Below, in pieces: positions 11,144 through 20,353 of a stretch of DNA of 57,393 nt. The DNA lies in assembly GCA_016871175.1 (NCBI GenBank), contig VFZL01000025.1, positions 1-57,393 of the forward strand, read 5' to 3'. The translations under genes and the position numbers were made by a program. The DNA is from Acidimicrobiia bacterium (GTDB lineage Bacteria; Acidobacteriota; Vicinamibacteria; Vicinamibacterales; CAVVIG01). How positions within the stretch are numbered: the stretch's first letter is position 1; each line of letters begins with the position of its first letter. Under the pieces are notes generated by a model, which saw nothing but the letters and a program-made list of their open reading frames with translations, was not told where the DNA came from and ran no database searches.

Positions 11144-12258
11144 GTCGCCGCCTCGGTCAACTGCGCGCGCACGAGCGCCTCGATTTCGTCGCCAAATCGA
11201 TCGCGTCCAAAGCGCTCCGCGTGCGCGCGAATGCGCGCGGCGTCGTATCGACAATGGAGCGCCCGATCGAGGGTCGTCGCAAAGGCATCTGGTCCGAGAT
11301 CGTCGACCAACTCACCGGTTTCACCCGGAATGACGGTTTCACACGCGCCCCCGCGCCCCAGCGCGACCACCGGACGGCCGCAGGCTTGCGCCTCCAGGGG
11401 CACGATGCCGAAGTCCTCTTCGCCGGGGAAGAGGACCACCGTCGCTCGGCGATACAGGTTCCGCAGCTCGTGATCGGTCACACGACCGAAGAACTCGGCG
11501 CTGGACGCGGCGCGCCTCTCGAGCGTGGCGCGCTCGGGGCCATCGCCGGCGACCTTCAGCGGGATGCCGACCCGGTGGCACGCTTCGATGGCCACTTCGA
11601 GGCGCTTGTACGGCACAAGGGCCGAAACGACGAGCGCAAACGGCTCTGGTCGGGACACATCCGACGTGTCGTCGGGTCGAAAGAACTCGGTGTCGACGGG
11701 TGGATACACCACGGTCGCCTGGCGATTATAGTATCGGCCGATCCTGCCCGCAACGTACTGAGAGATAGCCACATAGCGGTCAACACGGCCGGCGGTCCTG
11801 CGGTCCCACCTCGCAAGCTGCGCCATGACGGGCCGCATCAGTCGGCTCCAGCCCGCGCCAATCCGGTCCGGACCGAAGTACGCATCGAACTGATCCCAGG
11901 CGTAGCGCATTGGGGTCAGGCAATAGCAGATGTGCTGGGCGCGCGGGGCGCGGATGACGGACTTTGCCACGCAGTGACTAATGCTGAGCACGAGGTCGAA
12001 GCGGTCGAGATCGAACTGTTCGATGGCGCTCGGGAACAGCGGCAGACACTGGCGGTAGTAACGACCGACGCCCGGTAGGCGCTGCACGAACGAGGTGTGA
12101 ATCCGTCTCTGCTCGATTGTGGGTGACACGCTGCCGCGAACATGGACGAGGGTGAACAGCTCCGCCGAGGGGAACCGCTCGCACACGATCTCCAGGGCTT
12201 TCTCACCGCCACGCATTCCGGTGAGCCAGTCATGGACCAGCGCAATGCGCGCGCTCAT
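11140..12258 (-). CDS. GT4-family glycosyltransferase
   Basis: The start at 12258 ([20 protein letters not shown]) overlaps the upstream stop as ATGA; the longer frame from 12390 is coding sequence of the neighbour. The 372 residues show GT-B architecture: an N-terminal acceptor-side domain beginning VHDWLTGMRGGEKALE, and a C-terminal donor domain with VSALVPYKRLEVAIEA. The EX7E motif of the retaining GT4 family appears in FPGEEDFGIVPLEAQACG. It transfers a sugar from a nucleotide-sugar donor to the growing lipid-linked glycan. Donor and linkage cannot be read from the sequence. Confidence 0.9.
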   Translation of the reverse strand: MSARIALVHDWLTGMRGGEKALEIVCERFPSAELFTLVHVRGSVSPTIEQRRIHTSFVQRLPGVGRYYRQCLPLFPSAIEQFDLDRFDLVLSISHCVAKSVIRAPRAQHICYCLTPMRYAWDQFDAYFGPDRIGAGWSRLMRPVMAQLARWDRRTAGRVDRYVAISQYVAGRIGRYYNRQATVVYPPVDTEFFRPDDTSDVSRPEPFALVVSALVPYKRLEVAIEACHRVGIPLKVAGDGPERATLERRAASSAEFFGRVTDHELRNLYRRATVVLFPGEEDFGIVPLEAQACGRPVVALGRGGACETVIPGETGELVDDLGPDAFATTLDRALHCRYDAARIRAHAERFGRDRFGDEIEALVRAQLTEAAT

Positions 12259-13445
12259 TCGGTAGGCGCCTTGCGACGACCCACCGCTTCCGCCGGCTCG
12301 ACGCTCCGCGGCAGCGGCGCAGACACGACCGTCTCGGGCGCCCCGACCTGCGCGTAGATCTCGCGTACCCGTCGAGCCGACGCCTCCCACGAGAATTGGC
12401 GAGCCCGGCCGAGACCCCTTCGACGCAGCTCCCGGCGCAGATCGTCGTTCGTCAACACCCGCATAATCCCGTCCGCGATGTCGACCGGGTCGAGCGGATT
12501 GACGAGGACCGCGGCATCGCCAGCCACCTCCGGGAGCGACGAGACGTTCGACACGACGACCGGCGTGCCGCTGGCCATCGCCTCGAGCGGCGGCAACCCG
12601 AACCCCTCATACAGCGACGGAAACACGAAGACGCCTGCGAGGCGGTACATGATGGCCAACGTGTCCTCCGGCATGTACCCGAGGAAGCGGACATGGCGGT
12701 GCAGATTGTAGCGATGCACCGCGCGGCGCAATGACGCATAGTGGGACACCTCGTCGCCGATGACCACGAGCTTCAGGTGATCCAGGCCGCGCTGCCGTAC
12801 GAGGTGGAACGCATCGATCAGCCGCTCGACATTCTTGTGCGGCTTGACGTTGCCGGCGTACAGAACGAACTCGCCCTGCAACTGATACCGCTCACGAACG
12901 CGAACCACCGCCTCCTCCTGCGGTTCTTCCCCGAACCGTTCGTCGTACGCGTTGTAGATGACGTCGATCTTGTCGGGCGTCGTGTCCACGAAACGGAGGA
13001 TGTCCCGCTTCGAGCTTTCCGACACCGTGATCACCCGCGTGGCCCGGCGCGCGGCGAGCGAGATCGATGTCCGAGCGTAGGTGAGCGCGAAGCGGCTCGG
13101 CAAGTACTGCGGAAACATCAAATGGATACAGTCGTGAATCGTTGCGACCGACGGGCAGGCGACAAGCGGCGACAGCACGTAGTGCGGCGTATGGAACAGC
13201 GTCACCCCCTCACGCCGAAGCGCAAGCGGTACTTTGAGCTGCTCTGCGATGGAGTAGTTGCCCGCCGTCTCGATGACAGGCCGGAAATTCTGACCCAGCT
13301 GCCTGAGGGTCTCGACATCGTCGGGCCGGCACAGCAGCACGAACTCGGTCTCGCAGTCGAGCCGGGCAAGCTGGCGCAGCACGTTACGGATGTACGTACC
13401 AATACCGAAGTCGTGCAGCTTTCGCGCGTCGAAGCCGATGCGCAC
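12255..13445 (-). CDS. GT4-family glycosyltransferase
   Basis: The product has 396 residues starting at a GTG ([20 protein letters not shown]). This opening, a glycine-rich loop after a short beta strand, is typical of GT4 mannosyl/glucosyl-type transferases. The donor domain has [18 protein letters not shown] and the EX7E motif in [25 protein letters not shown] hexamer on the - strand sits six bases upstream of the GTG, which would place transcription start at or next to the start codon. The 104 bases between this gene and the upstream GT2 gene are the only real gap in the glycosyltransferase string. It overlaps the next gene as ATGA. Confidence 0.9.
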   Translation of the reverse strand: MRIGFDARKLHDFGIGTYIRNVLRQLARLDCETEFVLLCRPDDVETLRQLGQNFRPVIETAGNYSIAEQLKVPLALRREGVTLFHTPHYVLSPLVACPSVATIHDCIHLMFPQYLPSRFALTYARTSISLAARRATRVITVSESSKRDILRFVDTTPDKIDVIYNAYDERFGEEPQEEAVVRVRERYQLQGEFVLYAGNVKPHKNVERLIDAFHLVRQRGLDHLKLVVIGDEVSHYASLRRAVHRYNLHRHVRFLGYMPEDTLAIMYRLAGVFVFPSLYEGFGLPPLEAMASGTPVVVSNVSSLPEVAGDAAVLVNPLDPVDIADGIMRVLTNDDLRRELRRRGLGRARQFSWEASARRVREIYAQVGAPETVVSAPLPRSVEPAEAVGRRKAPTE

Positions 13446-13451
13446 GGGCCG

Positions 13452-13457
13452 ATCATA
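13452..13457 (-). promoter_or_regulatory. -10 element (TATGAT) six bases before a GTG start
   Basis: TATGAT reads on the - strand and is separated from the GTG of the downstream GT4 gene by six bases. Transcription would then begin at about the first base of the start codon, implying a leaderless message. No convincing -35 hexamer lies 17 bases upstream. Confidence 0.4.
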
Positions 13458-13549
13458 TCAAGGGTCCGCGCCGAGTACCAGCTCGGCGACGAACCAGACC
13501 ATGACTGGGCTGTGCCTGGCTCGGCCTGCGGCGGGCGGCTGCCCCTCCA

Positions 13550-14359
13550 CTAGCGATCGCGCACACGTGTGTACCAGCGGAGCAGCAGTGCCCAACGCGG
13601 GTGATGCTTCTCGTAAAAGGCCAGGTGGCTGCGCCGATACGCGGCTTGAGTGGCCTGCAGCGCGGTAGCCTTGGAACGGCCCCCGACGTGCACGATCTCC
13701 GGTACCGGCGTGAAGAGCACCCGTCCCCCGCGTGCGCGAATCGCGGCGCAGAAGTCCACGTCCTCCGTGTACATGAAGAACCGTTCGTCAAGCAGGCCTA
13801 CGGCTTCGGCGGCCGCCCGACGCACGAGGAGACACGCGCCAGTCACCCAGTCTGGCCAACCTTCCTGCCGGGTCCACGCCTCGATGCGTGCCACCGTCGC
13901 CACATCGCCGGCCGCCAGTCGACGCATCAGGCGCCCCTGACGAAATTCGGCCAACGGACCGATCATCGGGCCGAACGACAGCTCCGCGCGACCCTGTCCA
14001 TCGACCAGGCGCGGACCGACCACGGTCGCGTCCGGGTGACGTTCGAGCACACCCATGAGAACGTCGATTGCCCCAGGCGGCACGATCGTGTCGCTGTTGA
14101 GGAGCAGGAGATTCGTGCCTCGAGACGCGCGAATGCCACGGTTGTTGGCGGCCGAGAAGCCGAGGTTCTCGCCCGCGTCGATCACGTGGACACCCGGGAA
14201 CCGTCGGGCCGCATCGGCACTCCCGTCGGTCGACGCGTTCTCGACGACGATGATCTCGTGTGAGACCTGCGGGGGCGGCTGCTGGAGCGAGATCAGGCAC
14301 CGTTGCAGATGTGCGCGCGTGTTGAAGCTCACGATGATGATCGACAGAGCGGGCGTCAT
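13550..14359 (-). CDS. GT2-family glycosyltransferase (rhamnosyltransferase-like)
   Basis: The start at 14359 (MTPALSIIIVSFNTRAHLQR) overlaps the preceding stop as ATGA. The 269-residue protein is a GT-A fold enzyme with the SIIIVSFN opening and IIVVENASTDGS. The metal/nucleotide-binding LLLLNSDT stands in for DXD. Further landmarks are GACLLVRRAAAEAVG and FFMYTEDVDFCAAIRARG with the ED motif. It is soluble and inverting, and this subgroup often contains dTDP-rhamnose transferases, but the donor is unknown here. Confidence 0.9.
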   Translation of the reverse strand: MTPALSIIIVSFNTRAHLQRCLISLQQPPPQVSHEIIVVENASTDGSADAARRFPGVHVIDAGENLGFSAANNRGIRASRGTNLLLLNSDTIVPPGAIDVLMGVLERHPDATVVGPRLVDGQGRAELSFGPMIGPLAEFRQGRLMRRLAAGDVATVARIEAWTRQEGWPDWVTGACLLVRRAAAEAVGLLDERFFMYTEDVDFCAAIRARGGRVLFTPVPEIVHVGGRSKATALQATQAAYRRSHLAFYEKHHPRWALLLRWYTRVRDR

Positions 14360-15441
14360 ACGTGTGCCCCGGCCGCCGTCAGGAGCGTCGCCAAGGTCTC
14401 GCGAGCCGCGAGCGTCCAATCGAAACGGGCCAAGGCGTGCGGCGCCTGTGTCAGGAGGCGTCGGCGCGTCGGCTCGTCAAAGAGCGCGGTCCGGAGTGCC
14501 TCGGTGATCATCGGGACATCACCGGGAGGGACGTACAGCGCGGCGTCCCGGCAGCTCTCACGCGCGACACGCGTGTCGAGGACCACGACGGGAATGCCCG
14601 CCGCCAACGCTTCGAGCGGCGTCAGACCCAGGCCTTCGTACTCGGACAGGAAGGCGAAGGTCCGGGCGCTCTGGTACAAGGTCCGCAATGTCTCGTCGGG
14701 CACCCACGGCCGCCAACGTGCCTGCGCTTCCAGACGCTCAGCAGCGATGAGACCGAGCAGATCCTCGTGCGGGTACGTCCGATTGTCGCCCACGACATCG
14801 AGGGTCAGCGTCGGATGCTCGCGTGCCAGGGGCGCGAAGCCTCTGATGAGATCCGGCAGGTGACGCCGGTTGAAGACAGAGCCCACGTACAAGACGCCGC
14901 CTGCTTGCGTGCTGGGCTCACGGGTCACGCGCGTGACACCGGGCGGAATTACCGCGATCCGCTCCGGAGCCACTCCGAGTCGAGTGACGAGCTCGTCGCG
15001 CGTGAAGTCGGAGATGGTGATCACGGTGTTCGCGCGGCGCGCGGCCCGTCGCGTCAGCCAGCGTCTGCGCAGCCCCTCACGGACCGTGAACCACTCAGGG
15101 TGCGCGATGAACGAGATGTCGTGGATCGCCACGACCAGCGGGACAGTCAGGCGCAGCGGTGCCGTGTAGGCCGGTGCAAGGAAGACGTCCAGCGCGTCCT
15201 GGCCGACTGCTGCCGGCAGCGCGGTCTGCTCCCACCAGGTATTGCCTGGCCCGATGACCACGCGCGTGGCGAATCGATGAGGAGGCAGGGCCAACGACAG
15301 CGGCTCGATGCTGTACAGCACGAACTCACAGTCGGCGGCCTCGTCCATGGACGACCACCGTTCGAGTAGCCCTCCGAGGTAGCGGCCAACGCCGGTCGGG
15401 TGCCCAATCAGCTCGCGAGCGTCGATACCGATGCGAATCAC
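14356..15441 (-). CDS. GT4-family glycosyltransferase
   Basis: The GTG at 15441 overlaps the upstream stop as GTGA and gives IRIGIDARELIGHPTGVGRY, the normal N-terminus. The 361 residues have the GT-B plan: an N-terminal domain with VVAIHDISFIAHPEWF and a donor domain with LYVGSVFNRRHLPDLIRGF. The EX7E motif is in LSEYEGLGLTPLEALAAG. It is closely related in layout to the neighbour at 15438-16622, suggesting an old duplication that now supplies two steps in one repeat unit. Confidence 0.9.
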   Translation of the reverse strand: MIRIGIDARELIGHPTGVGRYLGGLLERWSSMDEAADCEFVLYSIEPLSLALPPHRFATRVVIGPGNTWWEQTALPAAVGQDALDVFLAPAYTAPLRLTVPLVVAIHDISFIAHPEWFTVREGLRRRWLTRRAARRANTVITISDFTRDELVTRLGVAPERIAVIPPGVTRVTREPSTQAGGVLYVGSVFNRRHLPDLIRGFAPLAREHPTLTLDVVGDNRTYPHEDLLGLIAAERLEAQARWRPWVPDETLRTLYQSARTFAFLSEYEGLGLTPLEALAAGIPVVVLDTRVARESCRDAALYVPPGDVPMITEALRTALFDEPTRRRLLTQAPHALARFDWTLAARETLATLLTAAGAHV

Positions 15442-16622
15442 GCGCGGCGTTCCTGGACGTGGCGCGTCACCGCGGCCCGATACGCGTCGTACGCGCAGCG
15501 GGCCGCATCCGTCCACCGAAAGCAGCCGACACGTGCGCGGCCGCGCTCCACGCAGCTCGCGGCACCATCGACATCGCTGTACACGCGGCGGAGGCCCGCC
15601 GCCAGATCCCGCGGGTCGAGCGGGTCCACCAGGACGCCGGCATCGCCGAGGACCTCGGGGAGCGCCCCGCGGCGAGCCGCGACGACAGGGACACCAGCGG
15701 CCATGGCCTCGAGGACCGGTATGCCAAACCCCTCATCGAGGGACGGCATGACCAGCAGCGACGCGCCCGCGTACAACGCCTCTCGCTTGTCGGGGTCGAC
15801 GTAGCCGATGTGTGAGACTCGACCCATGAGCGGCGGAGCCGTCAGACGAGAGAGCCACTGGGCTGCCTCGGGCCGCGCGTGGCCGGCGAGCACCAAGGGC
15901 GGCGGCGGTGGTCCCTCTTCCAGTAACCGGGTGTACGCGTCGAGGAGCACGCCGACGTTCTTCCGCGGTTCCAGGGTCCCGAAGAACAGCAAATAGCCTC
16001 CGCGCGGGGGCCGGCTGCGCGGACGCCAGTCCGGTGCGCCCGGCGAACACACCACTATGCGATCTGCGGGCACCCCCAGCCGGCGCTCGACTTCGCCAGC
16101 CGTGAAGCGCGACGGCACCACGACGGCGTGCGCGCGGGATGCGTGGCGACGAACGAGACTGGGGTAGTCGCGGCGGATCTCGGCCCGAGTCCGCTCGGGG
16201 TGCGACAGGAAGTCGAGGTCGTGAATCGTAATGACCTGCGCGGCATCGACGGCCGGCATCAGCAGTGGATGGGACGAGTGCACGACATCGAAGTGCCGGT
16301 GCGCCAGGCGATCGGCCGCGGGCCACTCCAGCCGATGCCAGAGCAGGTTCAGCAGCGCTACGGGAATACGGCGGTCCACACAGCAGGCGCCGCGGAGCTC
16401 CGGCGTCGTCGACAGGCGATCCTTCCAGGAGCTGGAGAAGATCGTCAGGTCCACCCGGCGAGCCACGTCGACAGCGGATCGTGCGAGCAGCGCCGCCGAG
16501 AGCTCGTGTGTGAAGACTCCAGCGCCTGTGCGACCGCGAAGGGCAGGCTGGTAGTCGATGAGGACGCGCAGCGGCGCCGCGGATGGCCGACGATTAGGGT
16601 CGCTTGAGTAAGTCGTTCGCAA
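15438..16622 (-). CDS. GT4-family glycosyltransferase, first gene of the polysaccharide operon
   Basis: The product has 394 residues from a TTG at 16622; no better start gives the LRVLIDYQPALRGRTGAGVF opening, which begins at about residue 18. Features are VITIHDLDFLSHPERTRAE, a donor domain with LFFGTLEPRKNVGVLLDAYT, and the EX7E motif in MPSLDEGFGIPVLEAMAAG. It is the promoter-proximal gene of a chain running to about 9707, transcribed divergently from galE across about 50 AT-rich bases. TTG as start and the lack of a strong ribosome-binding site suggest modest translation. Confidence 0.87.
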   Translation of the reverse strand: MRTTYSSDPNRRPSAAPLRVLIDYQPALRGRTGAGVFTHELSAALLARSAVDVARRVDLTIFSSSWKDRLSTTPELRGACCVDRRIPVALLNLLWHRLEWPAADRLAHRHFDVVHSSHPLLMPAVDAAQVITIHDLDFLSHPERTRAEIRRDYPSLVRRHASRAHAVVVPSRFTAGEVERRLGVPADRIVVCSPGAPDWRPRSRPPRGGYLLFFGTLEPRKNVGVLLDAYTRLLEEGPPPPPLVLAGHARPEAAQWLSRLTAPPLMGRVSHIGYVDPDKREALYAGASLLVMPSLDEGFGIPVLEAMAAGVPVVAARRGALPEVLGDAGVLVDPLDPRDLAAGLRRVYSDVDGAASCVERGRARVGCFRWTDAARCAYDAYRAAVTRHVQERRA

Positions 16623-16632
16623 TCAGTATCTT
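16604..16632 (+). promoter_or_regulatory. Candidate sigma-70-like promoter for galE-msbA
   Basis: TTGAGT at 16604-16609 and TATCTT at 16627-16632 are separated by exactly 17 bases and face galE. They lie in the AT-richest spot between the divergent galE and glycosyltransferase genes. Four of six bases match the consensus in each box. It overlaps the first codons of the - strand TTG-started gene. Confidence 0.4.
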
Positions 16633-16674
16633 ATTCTGATATGAAAGCCGTCGTCGTGGGAACCGCTCCCATCA

Positions 16675-17688
16675 GTGGTCCGCGTGCCTGCTGATCGCCG
16701 TGTCCTCGTGACCGGCGGAGCCGGCTATATCGGAAGCCACGCCTGCAAGGCGCTGGCGCAGGCCGGCTACGAGGTCGTCGTCTTTGATAACCTGTCGGCG
16801 GGTCACCGGGCGGCCGTCAGATACGGCACGCTCGTTCAGGGTGACATCACCGACCTCGCGGCGGTCCGCGCCGTGCTGCGCCATCACGAGATCGGCGCGG
16901 TCATGCACTTTGCCGCGTTTCTCGATGTCGGCGAATCGGTGCGGGAACCGATCAAGTACTACAGGAACAATGTCGGAGGCGCACTGACCGTGCTCGAGGC
17001 CATGGCCACCGAGTCCGTTCCGTCGTTCGTGTTCTCCTCGACCTGTGCAACCTACGGCGAGCCGCTGGAAACGCCGATTCCCGAGACGCATCCGCAGAAC
17101 CCGATCAACAGCTACGGCGACTCCAAGTTGGCGGTGGAGCGGGCGCTCCCGCATTTCGAGCGAGCCCACGGCATCCGCTGGACGGCCCTCCGGTACTTCA
17201 ACGCCAGCGGGGCCGATCCGGACGGCGAGTTGGGTGAAGACCACTCGCCGGAGATTCACCTGATTCCACGCGCCATCGACGCGGCGACAGGCGGGCTTGG
17301 CCTGACGGTCTTCGGTGATGACTACCCGACGCCAGACGGCACATGCCTGCGCGATTACATCCACGTGAGCGACCTCGCCGACGCGCACGTGAAGGCGCTG
17401 CAGCGCATCGCGGCCGGAGGCGCCTCGCGCGCGTACAATCTCGGAACGGGTACGCCGCACTCGGTGCGCGCAGTGATCGAGGCGGTGCAACGGGTCGCGG
17501 GTCGACCGGTGCCCTGGACGCTGGGGCCACGACGCGCCGGTGATCCGACGGCGCTCTACGCAGCTCCCGGCCGCGCCAGAGCCGAACTCGGCTGGAAGCC
17601 ACGGCTCGCGGATCTGGACACCATCGTCGCGAGCGCGTGGGCGTGGCATCGGACGCACCCGCGCGGTTATCGGACAGCCTCTTCATGA
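16675..17688 (+). CDS. galE: UDP-glucose 4-epimerase
   Basis: The product has 337 residues from GTG 16675; a second GTG at 16684 is possible. It is an extended SDR epimerase with VLVTGGAGYIGSHACKALA near the N-terminus, VFDNLSAGH and MHFAAFLDVGESV. The catalytic pair lies in INSYGDSKLAVE (YxxxK, about residue 145), and RYFNASGADPDGELGEDH is diagnostic of GalE over other epimerases. The enzyme interconverts UDP-glucose and UDP-galactose with bound NAD+. Its position at the head of the polysaccharide locus suggests it supplies a galactose donor. The stop overlaps the msbA start as ATGA. Confidence 0.94.
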   Translation: MVRVPADRRVLVTGGAGYIGSHACKALAQAGYEVVVFDNLSAGHRAAVRYGTLVQGDITDLAAVRAVLRHHEIGAVMHFAAFLDVGESVREPIKYYRNNVGGALTVLEAMATESVPSFVFSSTCATYGEPLETPIPETHPQNPINSYGDSKLAVERALPHFERAHGIRWTALRYFNASGADPDGELGEDHSPEIHLIPRAIDAATGGLGLTVFGDDYPTPDGTCLRDYIHVSDLADAHVKALQRIAAGGASRAYNLGTGTPHSVRAVIEAVQRVAGRPVPWTLGPRRAGDPTALYAAPGRARAELGWKPRLADLDTIVASAWAWHRTHPRGYRTASS

Positions 17689-19448
17689 CCGACACGACCT
17701 CGCTGAGACGGCTCTTTCGCTTCGCCCTGCCGTATCGCGGGCGCATGGCATGGGCCATCTTGGGAATGCTCGTGTACGCCATCGGATCGGCGGGGTTGGC
17801 CGCGCTGATCAAACCGATTCTCGATCATGTCCTACCCAATCAGCAGCGACTGAGCACGACCGCCTGGGAGATCGTCGGGCTCTACCTCCTGAAAGGCGTC
17901 GGATCGTACATCTCCTCGTACCTGATGGCCAGCGTGGGACAGCGAGTTGTCATGGACCTGCGCAACGCGCTCTACCGTCACATACTGGAGCAATCGGCGG
18001 CGTTCTTCTCACAGCGAACGACTGGGCAATTGATGTCGCGCCTGAACAACGACGTCGCGCACGTGCAACAGGTCGTCTCCGAAACGGTCGGCGACCTCGC
18101 TCGCGAGACGTTGGCCCTGATCGCGTACGCCGTTCTGCTCTTTTACTATGATGCGCGCCTGGCGCTGGTCTGCCTGACGAGCGCGCCGCTCATCGTGTAT
18201 CCGCTGATTCGACTCGGGCATCGCGTCCGCCGGACAACTCGGCGAAGCCAGGAGGCCCTCGAGCAGCTTTCGCACATCAGCGTAGAGGCCTTCACCGGCC
18301 AGCGCATTGTCAAGGCGTTCGGCACGGAGGCCGATGAGGCCGAGAAGTTCCGCAGAGCTGGCTACCACTTGTTTCGGACGAACATGAAGGTGACGGCGGC
18401 CCTGTCCAGTCTGCCGCCGCTGATGGAGCTGCTGGGTGGCGTCGCCATGGCGGCGGCGCTCTGGTACGGCAGTCGAGAGATTGCCGAAGGAGCCCTGACC
18501 CCGGGCGAGTTCACGTCCTTTATCGCGGCGCTCTTCTTCATGTACGGCCCGGCCAAGAAGCTGAGTCGGGTCAATGCCAATGTGCAGCAGGCCGTCGCCG
18601 CGTCGGACCGGATCTTCGAAATGCTCGACGTGCACACCGAAGTGCCGGACAAAACCGGGGCGCCGGCGCTGGCGCCGTTCCGCCGCACGATTGCCTTCGA
18701 AGACGTCTCGTTCGGGTACGATGACGGCGTTGGCCGCATCCTTCGTAACGTGTCGTTTCGCGTCCACGCCGGCCAGATGGTGGCCATCGTCGGCCGCAGC
18801 GGTGCCGGCAAGACGACGCTCGTGAATCTGCTGCCGCGCTTCTACGACGTCAGCGGCGGGCGAATCATTTTCGACGATGTTGACATCCGAGAGGTGCAGT
18901 TGGCGTCTCTTCGGCAGCAGATTGGCATCGTGACTCAGGAGACCGTCCTCTTCGACGACACGGTCGCGCGCAATATCGCGTATGGCTGCCCGGGCGCGTC
19001 GCGCAGCGCCACGGAGGCCGCAGCACGAGCCGCCCATGCGTACGAGTTCATCGCGGCGCTGCCGCAGGGATACGACACCGTGATTGGCGAGCGCGGACAG
19101 CGTCTGTCCGGAGGACAGCGACAGCGTCTGGCCATCGCCCGCGCACTCCTGAAGGACGCACCGATTCTGATCCTGGACGAAGCCACCTCGGCCCTCGACA
19201 CGGAATCCGAGCTCCTCGTCCATGAAGCGTTGGCCAACTTGATGAAGAATCGCACCTCGTTCGTCATCGCACATCGACTCTCGACCATTCGCCGGGCTGA
19301 CGCGATCGTGGTGCTCGAGCGAGGACGAATCGTTGAGGTCGGCCGCCACGACGAGCTCCTGGAGAGGCAATCGAGCACGTACGCGCTGCTGTATCAGATG
19401 CAGCTGCTCGAAGGGCGGAAGGCTGATCGAAAGATGGTGCCGTCGTAG
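17685..19448 (+). CDS. msbA: MsbA-type ABC exporter (fused TMD-NBD)
   Basis: The ATG at 17685 overlaps the galE stop. The 587 residues form a half-transporter: six TM helices (residues about 15-305), then an ATPase with Walker A GRSGAGKTTLVNLL near 370. The Q-loop is in GIVTQETVLFDD, the signature is LSGGQRQRLAIARALLKD near 474, Walker B is ILILDEATSALDTESE, and the H-loop is VIAHRLSTIRRAD. The arrangement matches lipid A flippase MsbA and related lipid-linked glycan exporters. As a homodimer it would flip a lipid-linked glycan or lipid A core across the inner membrane. Coupling to galE and adjacency to the glycan block make a polysaccharide role as likely as lipid A. Confidence 0.88.
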   Translation: MTDTTSLRRLFRFALPYRGRMAWAILGMLVYAIGSAGLAALIKPILDHVLPNQQRLSTTAWEIVGLYLLKGVGSYISSYLMASVGQRVVMDLRNALYRHILEQSAAFFSQRTTGQLMSRLNNDVAHVQQVVSETVGDLARETLALIAYAVLLFYYDARLALVCLTSAPLIVYPLIRLGHRVRRTTRRSQEALEQLSHISVEAFTGQRIVKAFGTEADEAEKFRRAGYHLFRTNMKVTAALSSLPPLMELLGGVAMAAALWYGSREIAEGALTPGEFTSFIAALFFMYGPAKKLSRVNANVQQAVAASDRIFEMLDVHTEVPDKTGAPALAPFRRTIAFEDVSFGYDDGVGRILRNVSFRVHAGQMVAIVGRSGAGKTTLVNLLPRFYDVSGGRIIFDDVDIREVQLASLRQQIGIVTQETVLFDDTVARNIAYGCPGASRSATEAAARAAHAYEFIAALPQGYDTVIGERGQRLSGGQRQRLAIARALLKDAPILILDEATSALDTESELLVHEALANLMKNRTSFVIAHRLSTIRRADAIVVLERGRIVEVGRHDELLERQSSTYALLYQMQLLEGRKADRKMVPS

Positions 19449-19459
19449 CGCGGGCATCC

Positions 19460-20353
19460 ATGATCAAGAGCATGACGGGATTCGCGGCGGTGACCCAAGA
19501 AGACGAGAGCGCGTCGCTGGCGGTCACCATCCGAGCCGTGAATCATCGCTTCCTGGATCTCCAGCTCCGCGTCCCGCAGGCGCTGGCGGCGCTGGAGACC
19601 GAGGTTCGGACGCTCGTGGCCAGGTACGTTGCGAGAGGGCGAGTCGAGCTCAGCCTCTCGCTACAGCTCCGGCAAGCGTCGACCATCGAGGTGGAGTTCA
19701 ACGAGCAATTCGGTCGGGCGTTGGAGGCGGCGCTCGACCGGGCGCGCGCCCGAGGGCTCGTCACGGGCGGATTGACCGCAGGCGATCTCCTGCGGCTCCC
19801 GCAGGCGCTCTCCATCCTTGAGCGGCCACCCGCAGACGACGAGACGCTCGCGGGCGCACTCGTCAACACGGGGCGACAGCTCATCGTGCGAGCGCTGAGC
19901 GAGCTGGACTCCATGCGCAAGCACGAGGGTGAGCACCTGCGCGCCGACCTCGACGCACACAAGGCGCAGGTCGCCGACCTCGTCGAACGCATCGCCTCGG
20001 CGGCTGACGAGGGCCGCAAGGCGATCGAACAGCGGCTGCTCGATCGCGTCGGCGAGCTTCGCGCCGTGATCCAGCCTGACGAGACCCTCGTCGCTCAGGA
20101 AGTCGTCCGGACGGCGGCCCGGTCCGATATCAGCGAGGAGACCGCTCGCTTCCGCGCGCACGTCGCACACTGGGACGCGCTCGTCCACAGCGCCGAACCG
20201 TGCGGCCGCAAGCTGGACTTTCTCCTCCAGGAGATGAACCGCGAGGTGAACACGATAGGCGCAAAGGCCGACGGGCTCCGCGTGTCGGAGCTCATCATCG
20301 CGGCCAAGGCGGAGCTCGAGAAAATGCGCGAGCAGGTCCAGAATGTCGAATAG
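19460..20353 (+). CDS. YicC/YloC-family endoribonuclease
   Basis: The product has 297 residues. The N-terminus MIKSMTGFAAVTQEDES and the AVNHRFLDLQLRVPQ segment are the family hallmarks, as is the C-terminal GRKLDFLLQEMNREVNTIGA followed by KAELEKMREQVQNVE. YicC members are metal-dependent endoribonucleases involved in RNA turnover and stress survival. The gene overlaps gmk by 11 bases, the standard yicC-gmk-rpoZ order of many bacteria. Confidence 0.93.
   Translation: MIKSMTGFAAVTQEDESASLAVTIRAVNHRFLDLQLRVPQALAALETEVRTLVARYVARGRVELSLSLQLRQASTIEVEFNEQFGRALEAALDRARARGLVTGGLTAGDLLRLPQALSILERPPADDETLAGALVNTGRQLIVRALSELDSMRKHEGEHLRADLDAHKAQVADLVERIASAADEGRKAIEQRLLDRVGELRAVIQPDETLVAQEVVRTAARSDISEETARFRAHVAHWDALVHSAEPCGRKLDFLLQEMNREVNTIGAKADGLRVSELIIAAKAELEKMREQVQNVE

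Noticed and set aside
16641-16694. A 17-codon ATG frame (MKAVVVGTAPISG) overlapping the galE start, possible leader peptide
   Set aside because: No ribosome-binding site and no attenuator structure beyond a 4-bp hairpin; could be chance.
16672-17658. A 328-codon - strand open frame opposite galE
   Set aside because: The + strand frame has complete GalE motifs; the antisense frame has none.
18009-19457. A 482-codon - strand open frame opposite msbA
   Set aside because: Shadow of a clear ABC transporter; no motifs of its own.
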